Source: Erythrobacter sp. (GTDB lineage: Bacteria; Pseudomonadota; Alphaproteobacteria; Sphingomonadales; Sphingomonadaceae). From it: DNA of 36,126 bases. Positions 15,316 through 24,465 of this stretch are shown in pieces. Each line of letters begins with the position of its first letter. The stretch's first letter is position 1. The position numbers and the translations under genes are program-made. Under the pieces are notes generated by a model, which was not told the DNA's origin, ran no database searches, and saw only the letters and a list, made by a program, of their open reading frames with translations. The stretch covers positions 1 to 36,126 of the forward strand of contig JAMNXO010000016.1 of the NCBI GenBank assembly GCA_023653115.1, written 5' to 3'.

Positions 15316-16500
15316 TCAGGCGCGGTAACCCTGCGCTCTGGCTCCGGACTGCCGAACTTGCAGGCCTGCGCGCTTCAGCCCGAGCAGGGGCCGAAGCCAA
15401 TCGATCCTTCGCGCCAATTCATAGGTTAGCGCGCAGCCAAAGATGGTCGTCAGCAGGATGACCATGAACGCCAGCTCGTTTCCAGCTTCAGTCTGCTTCA
15501 ACCAGAACCCGGCCGCGACAATGATCGTCTGGTGCGCGATGTAATAGGGGAAAATCGCCTCGGTCAGATAGCGACGCACCGGGCCATCATGGTGCAGGTG
15601 GGTCTGGGCAAAGCCGATCAGCCCGAGGATTGCGCTCCACGCCAACACCGCACGCACCAGCGGCCGGGCGGTTTCCCACGGTGCCGAATTGTCGCTCAGA
15701 CCGTGCACGGCGAGCAGCGCGCCGCATGACAAAGCGGCCAAGCCAAGCAGGCTTCGCCAGTTCGCCATGATCGTGTTCCACGTTGCAGCCGAGCGTACCA
15801 ATGCGACACCGAAGAAAAAGGCAAAGCCGTAGATCGCATGGGCATAGGGATCATCGAGCAGCGCATGGGTCTCGCCAAACACCGGATGCAGTGTCAGTCG
15901 CACCAACGCCAGCCATGCGATGGGCAGCGCCGCCAGTCGCCAGCCTGAAAACAGCGCGTCGAATGCCCGCTGCAACCACGCTCTCAACGTCGCAGGAAGC
16001 GCCGCTAGCGCCGCCAGCACCATCGTGTAGGCCCAGAGATAGGCGACAAACCACAAATGGTTCCAGGTCGGCAAAGGGGTGCCGCGGCTGCCGCCGAACT
16101 CGAAGTAGTCGTTGAGCCAGAAATGCATGAGGCCCGCGTGATAGAGCCCTTGATCGCGGAGTTCGAACCACGGCTGCGGCGCGACGAAGATCACCATTCC
16201 GGCCAGCAAGGGCACCAGCAATCGGGTCGAGCGACCGATGGCAAACGCCCCCGGGGCGGCAAGCTTGGCCAGCAGCGTGCGCGAGACGACGCCTGAAATC
16301 ACAAACAGCAACATGAGCCGCCACGGATTGATCGCGAGCATGGGCCATACCGCCCACTCCACCGGCTCCGCGGATTTGACGTGCCAACCCCAAGGCACAA
16401 AAAACATCCCGACATGATAAAGAATTAGCAGCGCAAAAGCGCCAATCCTGAGCCAGTCGAGGCCGAATTGGCGGCCGTTCATCTCCATGTTGGCTTGCAT
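15316..16500 (-). CDS. Acyltransferase-3 family integral membrane protein
   Basis: This 394-residue polytopic protein has about ten hydrophobic helices. The first (about 13-33) contains R18 and H29, the R-x10-H motif of acyltransferase-3 proteins, which move acetyl or other acyl groups onto sugars of LPS, peptidoglycan, glucans or small molecules. The glycan-modifying bacterial members (OafB, MdoC type) are the nearest analogues; the specific acceptor cannot be told. The ATG at 16500 is preferred over one at 16518 because GGAG lies 7 bases upstream of it. No extra SGNH hydrolase domain is fused. The divergent neighbour encodes a membrane LytTR regulator, with a 111-base shared promoter region. 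Confidence 0.82.
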   Translation of the reverse strand: MQANMEMNGRQFGLDWLRIGAFALLILYHVGMFFVPWGWHVKSAEPVEWAVWPMLAINPWRLMLLFVISGVVSRTLLAKLAAPGAFAIGRSTRLLVPLLAGMVIFVAPQPWFELRDQGLYHAGLMHFWLNDYFEFGGSRGTPLPTWNHLWFVAYLWAYTMVLAALAALPATLRAWLQRAFDALFSGWRLAALPIAWLALVRLTLHPVFGETHALLDDPYAHAIYGFAFFFGVALVRSAATWNTIMANWRSLLGLAALSCGALLAVHGLSDNSAPWETARPLVRAVLAWSAILGLIGFAQTHLHHDGPVRRYLTEAIFPYYIAHQTIIVAAGFWLKQTEAGNELAFMVILLTTIFGCALTYELARRIDWLRPLLGLKRAGLQVRQSGARAQGYRA

Positions 16501-16611
16501 GTCCTTGCTCCATCGCATCTAAGTCTGCTCACGGCGTATGGGAGGGGGGCTCCGGTTGCGCGGCGAATGTGATCGCTGGCGGAGCGGGAGGGACGGAAGG
16601 CTGATGGGCGC

Positions 16612-17466
16612 GTGACGAACGGTGGCAATCAAGGGACAAGCGGCAATCGGGGCGGTGCGCCAATGCTGCGGGATCCGCGCCACATCACAGCTCTGGCCTT
16701 TGCCGGGTTCGGTTTGCTCTACATGGTGGTCAATGCCGCCAGCATGATTGATCAGCGCCGCGCACTGGGCCAGCCGATTCCCGTTTGGCAGGCGTGGGTT
16801 CTGGAAGGCACAAGCTTTGTCGCATGGCTGGTGATGGTGCCGGTGATCGTCATGATCGCCGCGCGCCTCGCTCCGCGCCCGCCATGGATTGCCGCGCTGG
16901 GCCATGCGATCGGCTGCGGGGTGCTGTCGCTGGCCCACACCGCGATTATGGCCGGGTTGCGGATCACCGCCTTCGGGCTTGCCGGATTGGACTATGGGCC
17001 GGGCGGATCGTGGCTCGGGCAGGCAGTGTTCGAGGCACGCAAGGATGTGATCACCTATGTCTCGATCCTTGCAATTTACCTGCTGGCGCGGCGGCTGATC
17101 GCGGTTTCTGCGGCACGGCTCCCGGAGGTGGTCGGTGCCACGCCGCTGATCGAACTGCGCGATGGCAGCCGTCTGGTCATGCTGCGCCCGGATGAAATCG
17201 ACTGGGTGAGCGCGGCGGGCAATTATGTCGAACTGCACGGCAGTTTCGGCAGCGAGCTGGCGCGGCGGACGATGGCCGATATCGAAGCAACGCTTGCCCC
17301 ACACGGCTTTGTGCGGGTGCATCGTTCGCGCTTGGTGCGCCGCGCAGCGATTGCAGCGATCGAGACCCGGCAAAGCGGGGATTTCGACATGATGATGCGC
17401 TCTGGTGTGGCCATTTCGGGCAGTCGCAGGTTCCGGCACAACCTGCATGAAGGCTCGCAACCCTAA
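16612..17466 (+). CDS. Membrane-bound LytTR DNA-binding regulator
   Basis: The 284-residue protein has four probable transmembrane helices (about 24-44, 64-84, 94-115 and 145-165). A C-terminal LytTR DNA-binding domain follows at about 178-280, with the typical LRPDEIDWVSAAGNYVELH and GFVRVHRSRLVRR motifs. No receiver domain is present, so it belongs to the membrane-LytTR type, some of which act with a partner membrane inhibitor. The chosen GTG at 16612 has GGAAGG about 12 bases upstream; an ATG at 16663 (MLRDPRHITALAF) is a credible alternative. The divergently transcribed acyltransferase gene is the obvious candidate target. A strong bidirectional terminator follows at 17519. Confidence 0.85.
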   Translation: MTNGGNQGTSGNRGGAPMLRDPRHITALAFAGFGLLYMVVNAASMIDQRRALGQPIPVWQAWVLEGTSFVAWLVMVPVIVMIAARLAPRPPWIAALGHAIGCGVLSLAHTAIMAGLRITAFGLAGLDYGPGGSWLGQAVFEARKDVITYVSILAIYLLARRLIAVSAARLPEVVGATPLIELRDGSRLVMLRPDEIDWVSAAGNYVELHGSFGSELARRTMADIEATLAPHGFVRVHRSRLVRRAAIAAIETRQSGDFDMMMRSGVAISGSRRFRHNLHEGSQP

Positions 17467-17482
17467 GTCCTGCGATCATGAG

Positions 17483-17498
17483 CGGGCAAATTTGCCCG
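17483..17498. repeat. Perfect 16-bp palindrome
   Basis: CGGGCAAATTTGCCCG is a perfect self-complementary 16-mer located 17 bases after the LytTR gene stop and 21 bases before the terminator. It could be a protein-binding site or part of a larger transcript hairpin; the sequence alone does not decide. Confidence 0.4.
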
Positions 17499-17518
17499 AT
17501 AACCCGCACAAGAAAAAA

Positions 17519-17542
17519 CCCCGGCGGATTGCTCCGCCGGGG
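17519..17542. terminator. Bidirectional Rho-independent terminator (LytTR gene / groEL)
   Basis: A 10-bp perfect stem (17519-17528 with 17533-17542, loop TTGC) is flanked by six A on the left and TTTT on the right. It therefore ends transcripts in both directions: from the LytTR gene on plus and from groEL on minus, about 130 bases after the groEL stop. Confidence 0.88.
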
Positions 17543-17567
17543 TTTTCTGTTCTGGTGCTTGGGCCGC

Positions 17568-17610
17568 CTCGGGCAAAGCCCGAGTCGTCAGACGGGGCGC
17601 GGGGCGCCCC
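17568..17610. repeat. Two GC-rich hairpins in the groEL 3' region
   Basis: CTCGGGC (17568-17574) pairs with GCCCGAG (17578-17584) over an AAA loop, and GGGGCGC (17594-17600) pairs with GCGCCCC (17604-17610) over GGG. Both are perfect 7-bp stems with 3-base loops lying between the groEL stop and its terminator. They may stabilise the mRNA 3' end. Confidence 0.45.
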
Positions 17611-17670
17611 GCTGGCCGGCCTTGGGCGAGGCGGAACCAGCTTTCGCTGGCTCGCGCCCGCCCTAGCGGC

Positions 17671-19350
<1,680 letters not shown>

Positions 19351-19358
19351 TCAGGCGT

Positions 19359-19646
19359 TCAGCCCATGATCCCCATGATGTCGCTTTCCTTCATGATCAG
19401 CAGGTCTTCGCCGCCAATCTTGACTTCGGTGCCCGACCACTTGCCAAACAGCACGCGGTCGCCAACCTTGACGTCGAGCGTGATGCGCGCGCCGGAATCG
19501 TCGCGGGCGCCTTCGCCCACGGCGATGATTTCGCCTTCGCTCGGCTTTTCCTGAGCGCTATCGGGGATAATGATGCCGCCAGCGGTCTTCTGGTCGGCTT
19601 CGATGCGACGGACCACAACGCGGTCGTGCAGCGGACGAAATGCCAT
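19359..19646 (-). CDS. groES: 10 kDa co-chaperonin GroES
   Basis: The 95-residue GroES caps the GroEL ring as a heptamer. Conserved features are [14 protein letters not shown] at the N-terminus, the mobile loop around [20 protein letters not shown] (residues 16-35), and [33 protein letters not shown] at the end, seen as separate conserved blocks. The start at 19646 gives the universal MAFRPLHDR beginning. An AAGGA element precedes it. The frame remains open further upstream through the CIRCE region, but that part is not coding. It is the first gene of groESL. Confidence 0.97.
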   Translation of the reverse strand: MAFRPLHDRVVVRRIEADQKTAGGIIIPDSAQEKPSEGEIIAVGEGARDDSGARITLDVKVGDRVLFGKWSGTEVKIGGEDLLIMKESDIMGIMG

Positions 19647-19679
19647 GATTATGACCTTTCCTTGAAATGATGAGGTGTC

Positions 19680-19706
19680 TTGGCACTCTCCTCTCGAGAG
19701 TGCCAA
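19680..19706 (-). promoter_or_regulatory. CIRCE element (HrcA operator) of groESL
   Basis: TTGGCACTC-N9-GAGTGCCAA is a perfect 9-bp inverted repeat with a 9-base spacer. It differs from the CIRCE consensus TTAGCACTC-N9-GAGTGCTAA only at the third base of each arm, symmetrically. It lies 33 bases before the groES ATG, as expected for HrcA repression of groESL. hrcA itself is not in the window. Confidence 0.93.
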
Positions 19707-19713
19707 CGAGGCG

Positions 19714-19742
19714 CATTTGGTCGTGGCGGCGGAATGAATCAA
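19714..19742 (-). promoter_or_regulatory. Candidate groESL promoter
   Basis: On the minus strand TTGATT (19737-19742) is followed after 17 bases by CAAATG (19714-19719). Transcription would start close to the CIRCE element, the usual layout. The -10 match is weak, and no clear RpoH-type promoter was recognised. Confidence 0.3.
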
Positions 19743-19893
19743 CCCCTGTGACAGTAAAAAATTTCGCTGGCCGCGCGAATCCGCGCGCAGGGTGGTCAGC
19801 ATTGGCGGGCTGCTTTATGGCGGCGTGCCCGCACCTTCCCGCCGCGTCGCTATTTCGTGGGCGCGTGGCCTGACACGGAGCCTCGAGCCCTCC

Positions 19894-20766
19894 ATGAACA
19901 TCAAGCCTCTTTCTGCCATCAAGACCGAGATCAAGGGCGAGCTCCATGCCGAGCTCGATGTCGCCGCGCGGGCGCTGGATTGGCTGCGCGACAACCTGCC
20001 TCATATTGCGGGCGCGGTGCTGGTGCTGTTTATCAGCGTGGTGCTGGCCCGGCTGCTGTCGCGCGCGGCTGACCGCGCCCTGACCCGTTCGGAGCGGATC
20101 GAGCCAACGGTCGCAAAGTTCCTCAGCAACATCATCAAATATGCGCTGTGGGTGGTGGTGGCGATCACCGTGCTGACCCAGTTCGGCGTGCAGACCACCA
20201 GCATCATCGCCGCGCTCGGCGGTCTGGCGCTGGCGGTCGGCCTCGCGCTGCAAGGCACGCTCAGCAATGTCGCAGCCGGGGTGATGATCCTGATCCAGCG
20301 TCCGTTCCGGGTGGGCGAGACGATCACCGCCGGCACCGTGAACGGCACGGTCGAAGCGATCGGCCTGTTCACCACCGAGGTGCATCAGCTTGACGGCCTC
20401 TATGTGATGGTCCCGAATAACGAGCTGTGGAACAAGCCGGTCGTCAACTTCTCGCGTATGCCGACCCGCCGGTTCGAATTGCTGGTGGGCATCACCTATC
20501 AAGACGATCTGCGGCTTGCCCACGCGGCGATGCTTGATCTGGCGGCGCGCGATCCGCGGGTGCTGTCCGAACCGGCGCCGGTCGCCTTCGTTGCCGCGCT
20601 GGCGGATAATGCCGTGCGGATCGGGCTCAGGGTATGGTGCACCAACGCGGATTACCTCGCGCTGTCATGGGCGCTGACCGAGGCGGTGAAGCTGCGGTTC
20701 GACGAGTTGGGCCTGACCATTCCGGTCCCTGCCACCCCTGCGACCATGCCGGGCCCAGTGCGCTAG
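19894..20766 (+). CDS. mscS: Small-conductance mechanosensitive channel MscS
   Basis: MscS opens under membrane tension to release solutes on hypo-osmotic shock. From the ATG at 19894 the protein has 290 residues, close to the 286 of E. coli MscS. It has three membrane helices. The pore helix TM3 carries the alanine/glycine pattern ALGGLALAVGLALQGTLSN, followed by the beta domain signature IQRPFRVGETITAGTVNGTVEAIGLFTTEV and VMVPNNELWNKPVVNFSR. The longer frame starting at 19792 adds residues unlike any MscS and is not used. The stop codon overlaps that of the convergent MATE gene. Confidence 0.93.
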   Translation: MNIKPLSAIKTEIKGELHAELDVAARALDWLRDNLPHIAGAVLVLFISVVLARLLSRAADRALTRSERIEPTVAKFLSNIIKYALWVVVAITVLTQFGVQTTSIIAALGGLALAVGLALQGTLSNVAAGVMILIQRPFRVGETITAGTVNGTVEAIGLFTTEVHQLDGLYVMVPNNELWNKPVVNFSRMPTRRFELLVGITYQDDLRLAHAAMLDLAARDPRVLSEPAPVAFVAALADNAVRIGLRVWCTNADYLALSWALTEAVKLRFDELGLTIPVPATPATMPGPVR

Positions 20767-22145
20767 GCGGCTGGAACCAGCCTGTCGCGCAGGCTCCAGC
20801 GCCACAGCAATCCGGCGGCAGCAAAGAATAGCCCGGTGGCCAGCCCGATCCACACCCCTGTCCCCTGGAGCGGGGTGTAGAAGCCTAGCCAGATCGCCAT
20901 GCCAAAGCCCGGCACCCAGTAGCTGAAGATCGCGATCCACATCGGCACGCGGGTGTCCTGTAGCCCGCGCAGCGCGCCTGCCGCCACAGCCTGCACCCCG
21001 TCGGCCAGCTGGAAGATCGCCGCCCACATCAGATATTGCAGCGCAAAGGCCACCAGCGCCGCGTTGGCGGGCAAATCTGGGTCAGTGTAGATCCGCAGCA
21101 GCAGGGTCGGCACCAGCAGCATCGCCAGAGCTGTCGTGCTCATGAAGCCCGTGCCGATCGCAATCGCGACCCAGCCTGCGCGCCCGGCGGCAACCCGGTC
21201 GCCCGCGCCGTGGTGATAGCCCACCCTGATGGTTGCGGCCTGCGCCGTGCCGAACGGGATCTGGAACGCCAGTGCGGCCAGATTGAGCGCCAGCGTGTGC
21301 GCAGCCAGCTCGGTCTCGCCGATCCGCCCCATCAGCAGCGCCGCGCCGCTGAACAGCCCGGCTTCGGCCAGCACCGTCAGCGCGATCGGCGATCCGATCA
21401 CCATGATCTGCTTCAATCGCGACCATTCGGGCCGCCACCAGCGCCCGAAGATGCGATACCGCCGCAAGGTGCGATCGCGCCCGATGACGAACACATAGGC
21501 AACCAGCATCGCCAGCGCGGTGATCACGCTCGACAGCGCCGAGCCCATCAGGCCGAGCGCAGGCATCCCGAGATTCCCGAACACCAGGGCCCAGTTGCCC
21601 AGCACATTGGTCCCCAGCGCGAGCAGGGTGATCGCGGTCGCATAGCCCGGCTTGCCGAGCGCCGCGACGAAGATGCGAAACACGCCGGCCAGAACCATCG
21701 GGATCATCGCCCACGACAGGGTCGCTAGAAACGCGCCGGCCAGTGCGGCAATGGCGGCATCCTGCCCGCTCGCCAGCAGCAGTGCTTCACCGGCGAAGCA
21801 GATGGCCATGCCGACCAGCCCGAAGGCGAGCGCCACCCACATCCCCATCCGCACCGTGCGGCGGATTTCGCGCACCGAATGCAGGCGGCGGCCGCGCTCG
21901 GCCGCGATCAGCGGCGCGCAGGCCCCCACCAGCCCGGTCATCGCCCAGACGGTGAGTCCGAAGATGGCGATAGCAAGGCTCGAGGCGGCCAAAGGCTGGT
22001 CGCCAAGCCGGGCAATGAAAATCACGTCGACCGCATGGATCAGCATCTGCAGCAGATTTGTGGCCGCGAGCGGCACAGCGAGGCCAAGCGTCGCGCGCAG
22101 TTCCTGCCCCCAGCCGGGCGTCGAGAGAGGTGTGTTGTGCTGCAT
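20763..22145 (-). CDS. MATE family multidrug/sodium antiporter, NorM-like
   Basis: MATE transporters export cationic drugs and metabolites in exchange for Na+ or H+. The 460-residue protein has twelve predicted membrane helices in two homologous halves. It begins GWGQELRATLGLAVPLAATNLLQM; the helix-one VPLA segment and the VDVIFIARLGDQPLAA region are typical of NorM-type MATE proteins. The second half has GAALLMGRIGETELAAHTLALNLA and FQIPFGTAQAATIRVGYHHGAG, again family-like. Length matches the family. Its stop codon shares the CTAG at 20763-20766 with the convergent mscS. No regulator gene is adjacent, so substrates cannot be guessed. Confidence 0.9.
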   Translation of the reverse strand: MQHNTPLSTPGWGQELRATLGLAVPLAATNLLQMLIHAVDVIFIARLGDQPLAASSLAIAIFGLTVWAMTGLVGACAPLIAAERGRRLHSVREIRRTVRMGMWVALAFGLVGMAICFAGEALLLASGQDAAIAALAGAFLATLSWAMIPMVLAGVFRIFVAALGKPGYATAITLLALGTNVLGNWALVFGNLGMPALGLMGSALSSVITALAMLVAYVFVIGRDRTLRRYRIFGRWWRPEWSRLKQIMVIGSPIALTVLAEAGLFSGAALLMGRIGETELAAHTLALNLAALAFQIPFGTAQAATIRVGYHHGAGDRVAAGRAGWVAIAIGTGFMSTTALAMLLVPTLLLRIYTDPDLPANAALVAFALQYLMWAAIFQLADGVQAVAAGALRGLQDTRVPMWIAIFSYWVPGFGMAIWLGFYTPLQGTGVWIGLATGLFFAAAGLLWRWSLRDRLVPAA

Positions 22146-22296
22146 GGTCGGTCCGTTGCCCGCCCGCAGGCAAGCCGGTCCCCATAGGGGCAGCGACGCG
22201 TGAGGGGAAGAGGGCTATGCCTCTGGCGCAAAGGCACCTGCGCACTTCTTGCGCGGGCGCTATCAATCGCGCTGCTGCTTGGCTGCGCCGGGCGAC

Positions 22297-22328
22297 AAAA
22301 AAGGCGGCACCATCGCTGGCGCCGCCTT
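22297..22328 (-). terminator. Rho-independent terminator of rplJL
   Basis: On the minus strand AAGGCGGC (22328-22321) pairs with GCCGCCTT (22308-22301) around a 12-base loop and is followed by a run of T, six in total with the stem end. It sits about 33 bases after the rplL stop. Confidence 0.85.
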
Positions 22329-22360
22329 CCTGTTTCGTTCGGTCAAACAGACCGGCGAGC

Positions 22361-22732
22361 TTACTTGAGCTCGACGGTGCCGCCGGCTTCTTCGATCTTC
22401 TTCTTGATCTCTTCGGCTTCGGCCTTGTTCACGCCTTCCTTGACCGCCTTCGGGGTCGATTCGACGAGGGTCTTGGCTTCGGTCAGGCCCAGGCCGGTGA
22501 TGGCGCGGACTTCCTTGATGACCTGGATCTTCTTCCCGCCGTCGCCGGTCAGGATGACGTCGAATTCGGTCTGCTCTTCGACAGCTTCAGCAACCGCGGC
22601 GGGGCCGGCGGCAACCGCAACAGCAGCAGCGGCGCTAACGCCCCATGCTTCTTCGAGCGCCTTGGCGAGTTCGGCCGCCTCGAGGACGGTCAGCTTCGAA
22701 AGTTCTTCAACAAGCTTGGCAATATCAGCCAT
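22361..22732 (-). CDS. rplL: 50S ribosomal protein L7/L12
   Basis: L7/L12 forms the flexible stalk of the large subunit that recruits and stimulates translational GTPases. The 123-residue protein has the N-terminal dimerisation helices ([22 protein letters not shown]), an alanine-rich hinge ([20 protein letters not shown], about 35-54) and the globular C-terminal domain with [32 protein letters not shown] and [13 protein letters not shown] lies 10 bases upstream of the ATG. It follows rplJ by 69 bases and precedes a terminator, so rplJ-rplL is a self-contained two-gene operon here. Confidence 0.98.
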   Translation of the reverse strand: MADIAKLVEELSKLTVLEAAELAKALEEAWGVSAAAAVAVAAGPAAVAEAVEEQTEFDVILTGDGGKKIQVIKEVRAITGLGLTEAKTLVESTPKAVKEGVNKAEAEEIKKKIEEAGGTVELK

Positions 22733-22801
22733 GATGGTTCACTCCAAATTGTGGCGGGGCAAAACCGCCCCGAGATTGTGTCGTCTGACGAAAAACGTCT
22801 C

Positions 22802-23314
22802 TTAAGCTGCCTTGTCCGCGTAAGCGGCAAACACCCGTGCGACCTTCGCGGCGGGTGCGGTAACGACCTGGGCGATCTTCGTCGCAGGCGCGTTGACCAG
22901 ACCGATGAGCTTGGCGCGCAGCTCGTCGAGGCTCGGCATCGAGGCAAGCGCCCTGATCCCGGCTTCGTCGAGCACGACCGAACCCATCGAACCGCCGACG
23001 ATTTCGAGCTTGTCGTTCGTCTTGGCGAATTCGACAGCGGCCTTGGCGGCCGCGACCGGGTCAGTCGACCAGGCCAGCCCGACCGGGCCGGTGAGCATGT
23101 CATCCAGCCCGACATAGTCGGTGTTTTCAAGGGCGAGCTTGGCGAGGCGGTTCTTCGCAACCTTGTAGTTGGCACCAGCGCCGCGCATCTTGTTACGCAG
23201 GTCGGTGGACTGTGCCACCGTCATGCCGAGGTTGCGGGTGACAACCACCACACTGACCTCGTTAAAGACCGCATTGAGCTGGGCAACTGCGTCGGCTTTC
23301 TGCGAACGATCCAT
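22802..23314 (-). CDS. rplJ: 50S ribosomal protein L10
   Basis: L10 anchors L7/L12 dimers to the ribosome base of the stalk. From the ATG at 23314 the protein is 170 residues and starts MDRSQKADAVAQLNAVFNEV. The family motifs VVVVTRNLGMTVAQSTDLRNKMR, YKVAKNRLAKLAL and GLDDMLTGPVGLAWS are present. A strong AAGGAG lies 7 bases upstream, so the longer open frame to 23404 is not used. The 5' region folds like an L10 leader (23498-23555). This suggests autogenous control by the L10-L12 complex. rplK and rplA are not upstream in this window. Confidence 0.97.
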   Translation of the reverse strand: MDRSQKADAVAQLNAVFNEVSVVVVTRNLGMTVAQSTDLRNKMRGAGANYKVAKNRLAKLALENTDYVGLDDMLTGPVGLAWSTDPVAAAKAAVEFAKTNDKLEIVGGSMGSVVLDEAGIRALASMPSLDELRAKLIGLVNAPATKIAQVVTAPAAKVARVFAAYADKAA

Positions 23315-23497
23315 GCCATACTCCTTCACATTTGACCGAACGGGATGGCTCCCGCACGATCGGCTACGTTTTGTCCGCGCACAGAGCCGGCTGGCTCCGA
23401 ACACGGGCGAGTCCGTCGAAAGGGAAGGAGGGTGTGTACCGCCATCATGGCAGACACGCGGGGCGGCTGCTTGCGCAGGACCGCCGGAATCTCGTTT

Positions 23498-23555
23498 CCC
23501 CGTCTAGGCTGGAAATTAAGACCGGCATATTCCGGTCACCAACTGTCTCGGACGG
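23498..23555 (-). ncRNA. Probable ribosomal protein L10 leader (cis-regulatory RNA)
   Basis: In the rplJ 5' region, read on the minus strand, CCGTC (23555-23551) can pair with GACGG (23503-23499), enclosing GAGACAGTTGGTG, the hairpin ACCGG-AATATG-CCGGT (23536-23521) and CTTAATTTCCAGCCTA. The layout and the conserved-looking unpaired bases resemble bacterial L10 leaders, which bind L10(L12)4 through a kink-turn and repress translation. It lies about 185 bases upstream of the rplJ ATG. The rest of the 336-base gap between rplJ and the XRE gene shows no coding frame. Confidence 0.6.
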
Positions 23556-23574
23556 ATGACCGGACAAAGAGCAC

Positions 23575-23600
23575 GAGGCCCGCCGGTCGGGGCGGGCCTC
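23575..23600 (-). terminator. GC-rich hairpin after the XRE gene
   Basis: GAGGCCCGCC (23575-23584) and GGCGGGCCTC (23591-23600) form a perfect 10-bp stem with a 6-base loop, 50 bases past the stop of the XRE gene. The minus-strand tail (GTGCTCTTTG) has only a short T run. It may terminate the cassette transcript weakly, and it overlaps a candidate rplJ promoter. Confidence 0.5.
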
Positions 23601-23624
23601 TAGGGGGTTGGGCGGAAGAGTCAA
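23597..23624 (-). promoter_or_regulatory. Candidate rplJL promoter
   Basis: Minus-strand CTTGACT contains a good -35 (TTGACT, 23619-23624) of the alphaproteobacterial CTTGAC type. After 16 bases comes TAGAGG (23597-23602), a weak -10. Transcription from it would include the L10 leader. Confidence 0.35.
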
Positions 23625-23650
23625 GCAATTTGGGGCGGGCCGCGCCCTGA

Positions 23651-23890
23651 TTACTCCCCTTCGTAGGCGAGCAGATCGCCCGGCTGGCACTCCAGTTCGC
23701 GGCAGATTGCGGCAAGGGTGGAGAAGCGGATCGCCTTGGCTTTGCCGGTCTTGAGGATCGACAGGTTGGCGAGTGTGAGGCCCACGCGCTCGGCCAGTTC
23801 GGTCAGCGTCATGCGGCGGGCGTAGAGCAGGTCGTCAAGCTTGACCATGATCCGGGTTCCTTCGAGGTCATCATTGATGGGGGGCATCAC
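23651..23890 (-). CDS. Small XRE/Cro-type HTH regulator (YozG-like)
   Basis: The 79-residue protein is essentially one Cro/C1-type helix-turn-helix domain: MTLTELAERVGLTLANLSILKTGKAKAIRFSTLAAICRELECQPGDLL, here broken by its helices at about 28-72. The KTGKAKAIRF and CRELECQPGDLLAY segments are typical of the small YozG-type regulators that accompany DUF2975 membrane proteins. Its ATG at 23890 overlaps the TGA of the DUF2975 gene in an ATGA, indicating translational coupling; later ATGs at 23887 and 23848 are possible starts. It probably represses its own operon, because two dyads flank the cassette promoter. The regulon is unknown. Confidence 0.85.
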   Translation of the reverse strand: MMPPINDDLEGTRIMVKLDDLLYARRMTLTELAERVGLTLANLSILKTGKAKAIRFSTLAAICRELECQPGDLLAYEGE

Positions 23891-24441
23891 ACGGTCCCTT
23901 CGAGGTCTTCGCGCATCGCGGCACCGTGGCGGAAGACGCGGGCGAGGATGAACAGGATGATGACCAGCAGGGTGCCGCTCAAATCGAACCCGCCGTCAAT
24001 CTTGACGTCGGAATCCTCACCGAAGACCCGCACGAAATCGACGAGCTGGAGCGCGAAGGGAACCGCAGCCCAAACTAGCAGCTGAACCCCGAGCATCAGC
24101 CACGCCATCAGGCTCAGCCGCTCGGCATTGACGGGGACGAAGGGATCGCCCTCGCTCACCGTATTGATGATCGCGCGCAGTCTGCCGAAGAAGACAAACA
24201 GCGAGGCGACGATGGCGAGGCCGACCAACAGCACGCCGAACGAAGGAAATAGAGGCAGCACCAGATCGCTGCGACCGGTCTCGGCGATCAGTTGGTCTTG
24301 AATCGTGTCATGGCTGAACGCCATCGCGCCGATCACGAACACCAGCACGGCGGCGCCGAAGCCCATCGCGGCCTGTAGAATAAAGGTAACGACCTTGCCC
24401 GCAAGCAGCAGGAGGTCGTTGGATGTGGGGGACTTGGTCAC
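23887..24441 (-). CDS. DUF2975 family membrane protein
   Basis: The 184-residue protein has four hydrophobic helices at about 15-42, 62-86, 108-132 and 150-168. A conserved charged loop after helix two (FFGRLRAIINTVSEGDPFVPVNAERL) is the typical DUF2975 signature RxI...V..G.PF...N..RL. The function of the family is unknown; members are regularly coupled to a small XRE regulator, as here. Translation starts at a GTG (24441) with AAAGGAAC about 6 bases upstream, the same ribosome-site sequence as in the peptide gene before it. It is the middle gene of a three-gene cassette. Confidence 0.85.
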   Translation of the reverse strand: MTKSPTSNDLLLLAGKVVTFILQAAMGFGAAVLVFVIGAMAFSHDTIQDQLIAETGRSDLVLPLFPSFGVLLVGLAIVASLFVFFGRLRAIINTVSEGDPFVPVNAERLSLMAWLMLGVQLLVWAAVPFALQLVDFVRVFGEDSDVKIDGGFDLSGTLLVIILFILARVFRHGAAMREDLEGTV

Positions 24442-24465
24442 GGGCGGTTCCTTTCGCGGACGGGT

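Noticed and set aside
23315..23404. Longer N-terminus for L10 starting at 23404
   Set aside because: The strong AAGGAG and conserved N-terminus point to 23314; the extra residues are Arg/Ser/Cys-rich and unlike L10.
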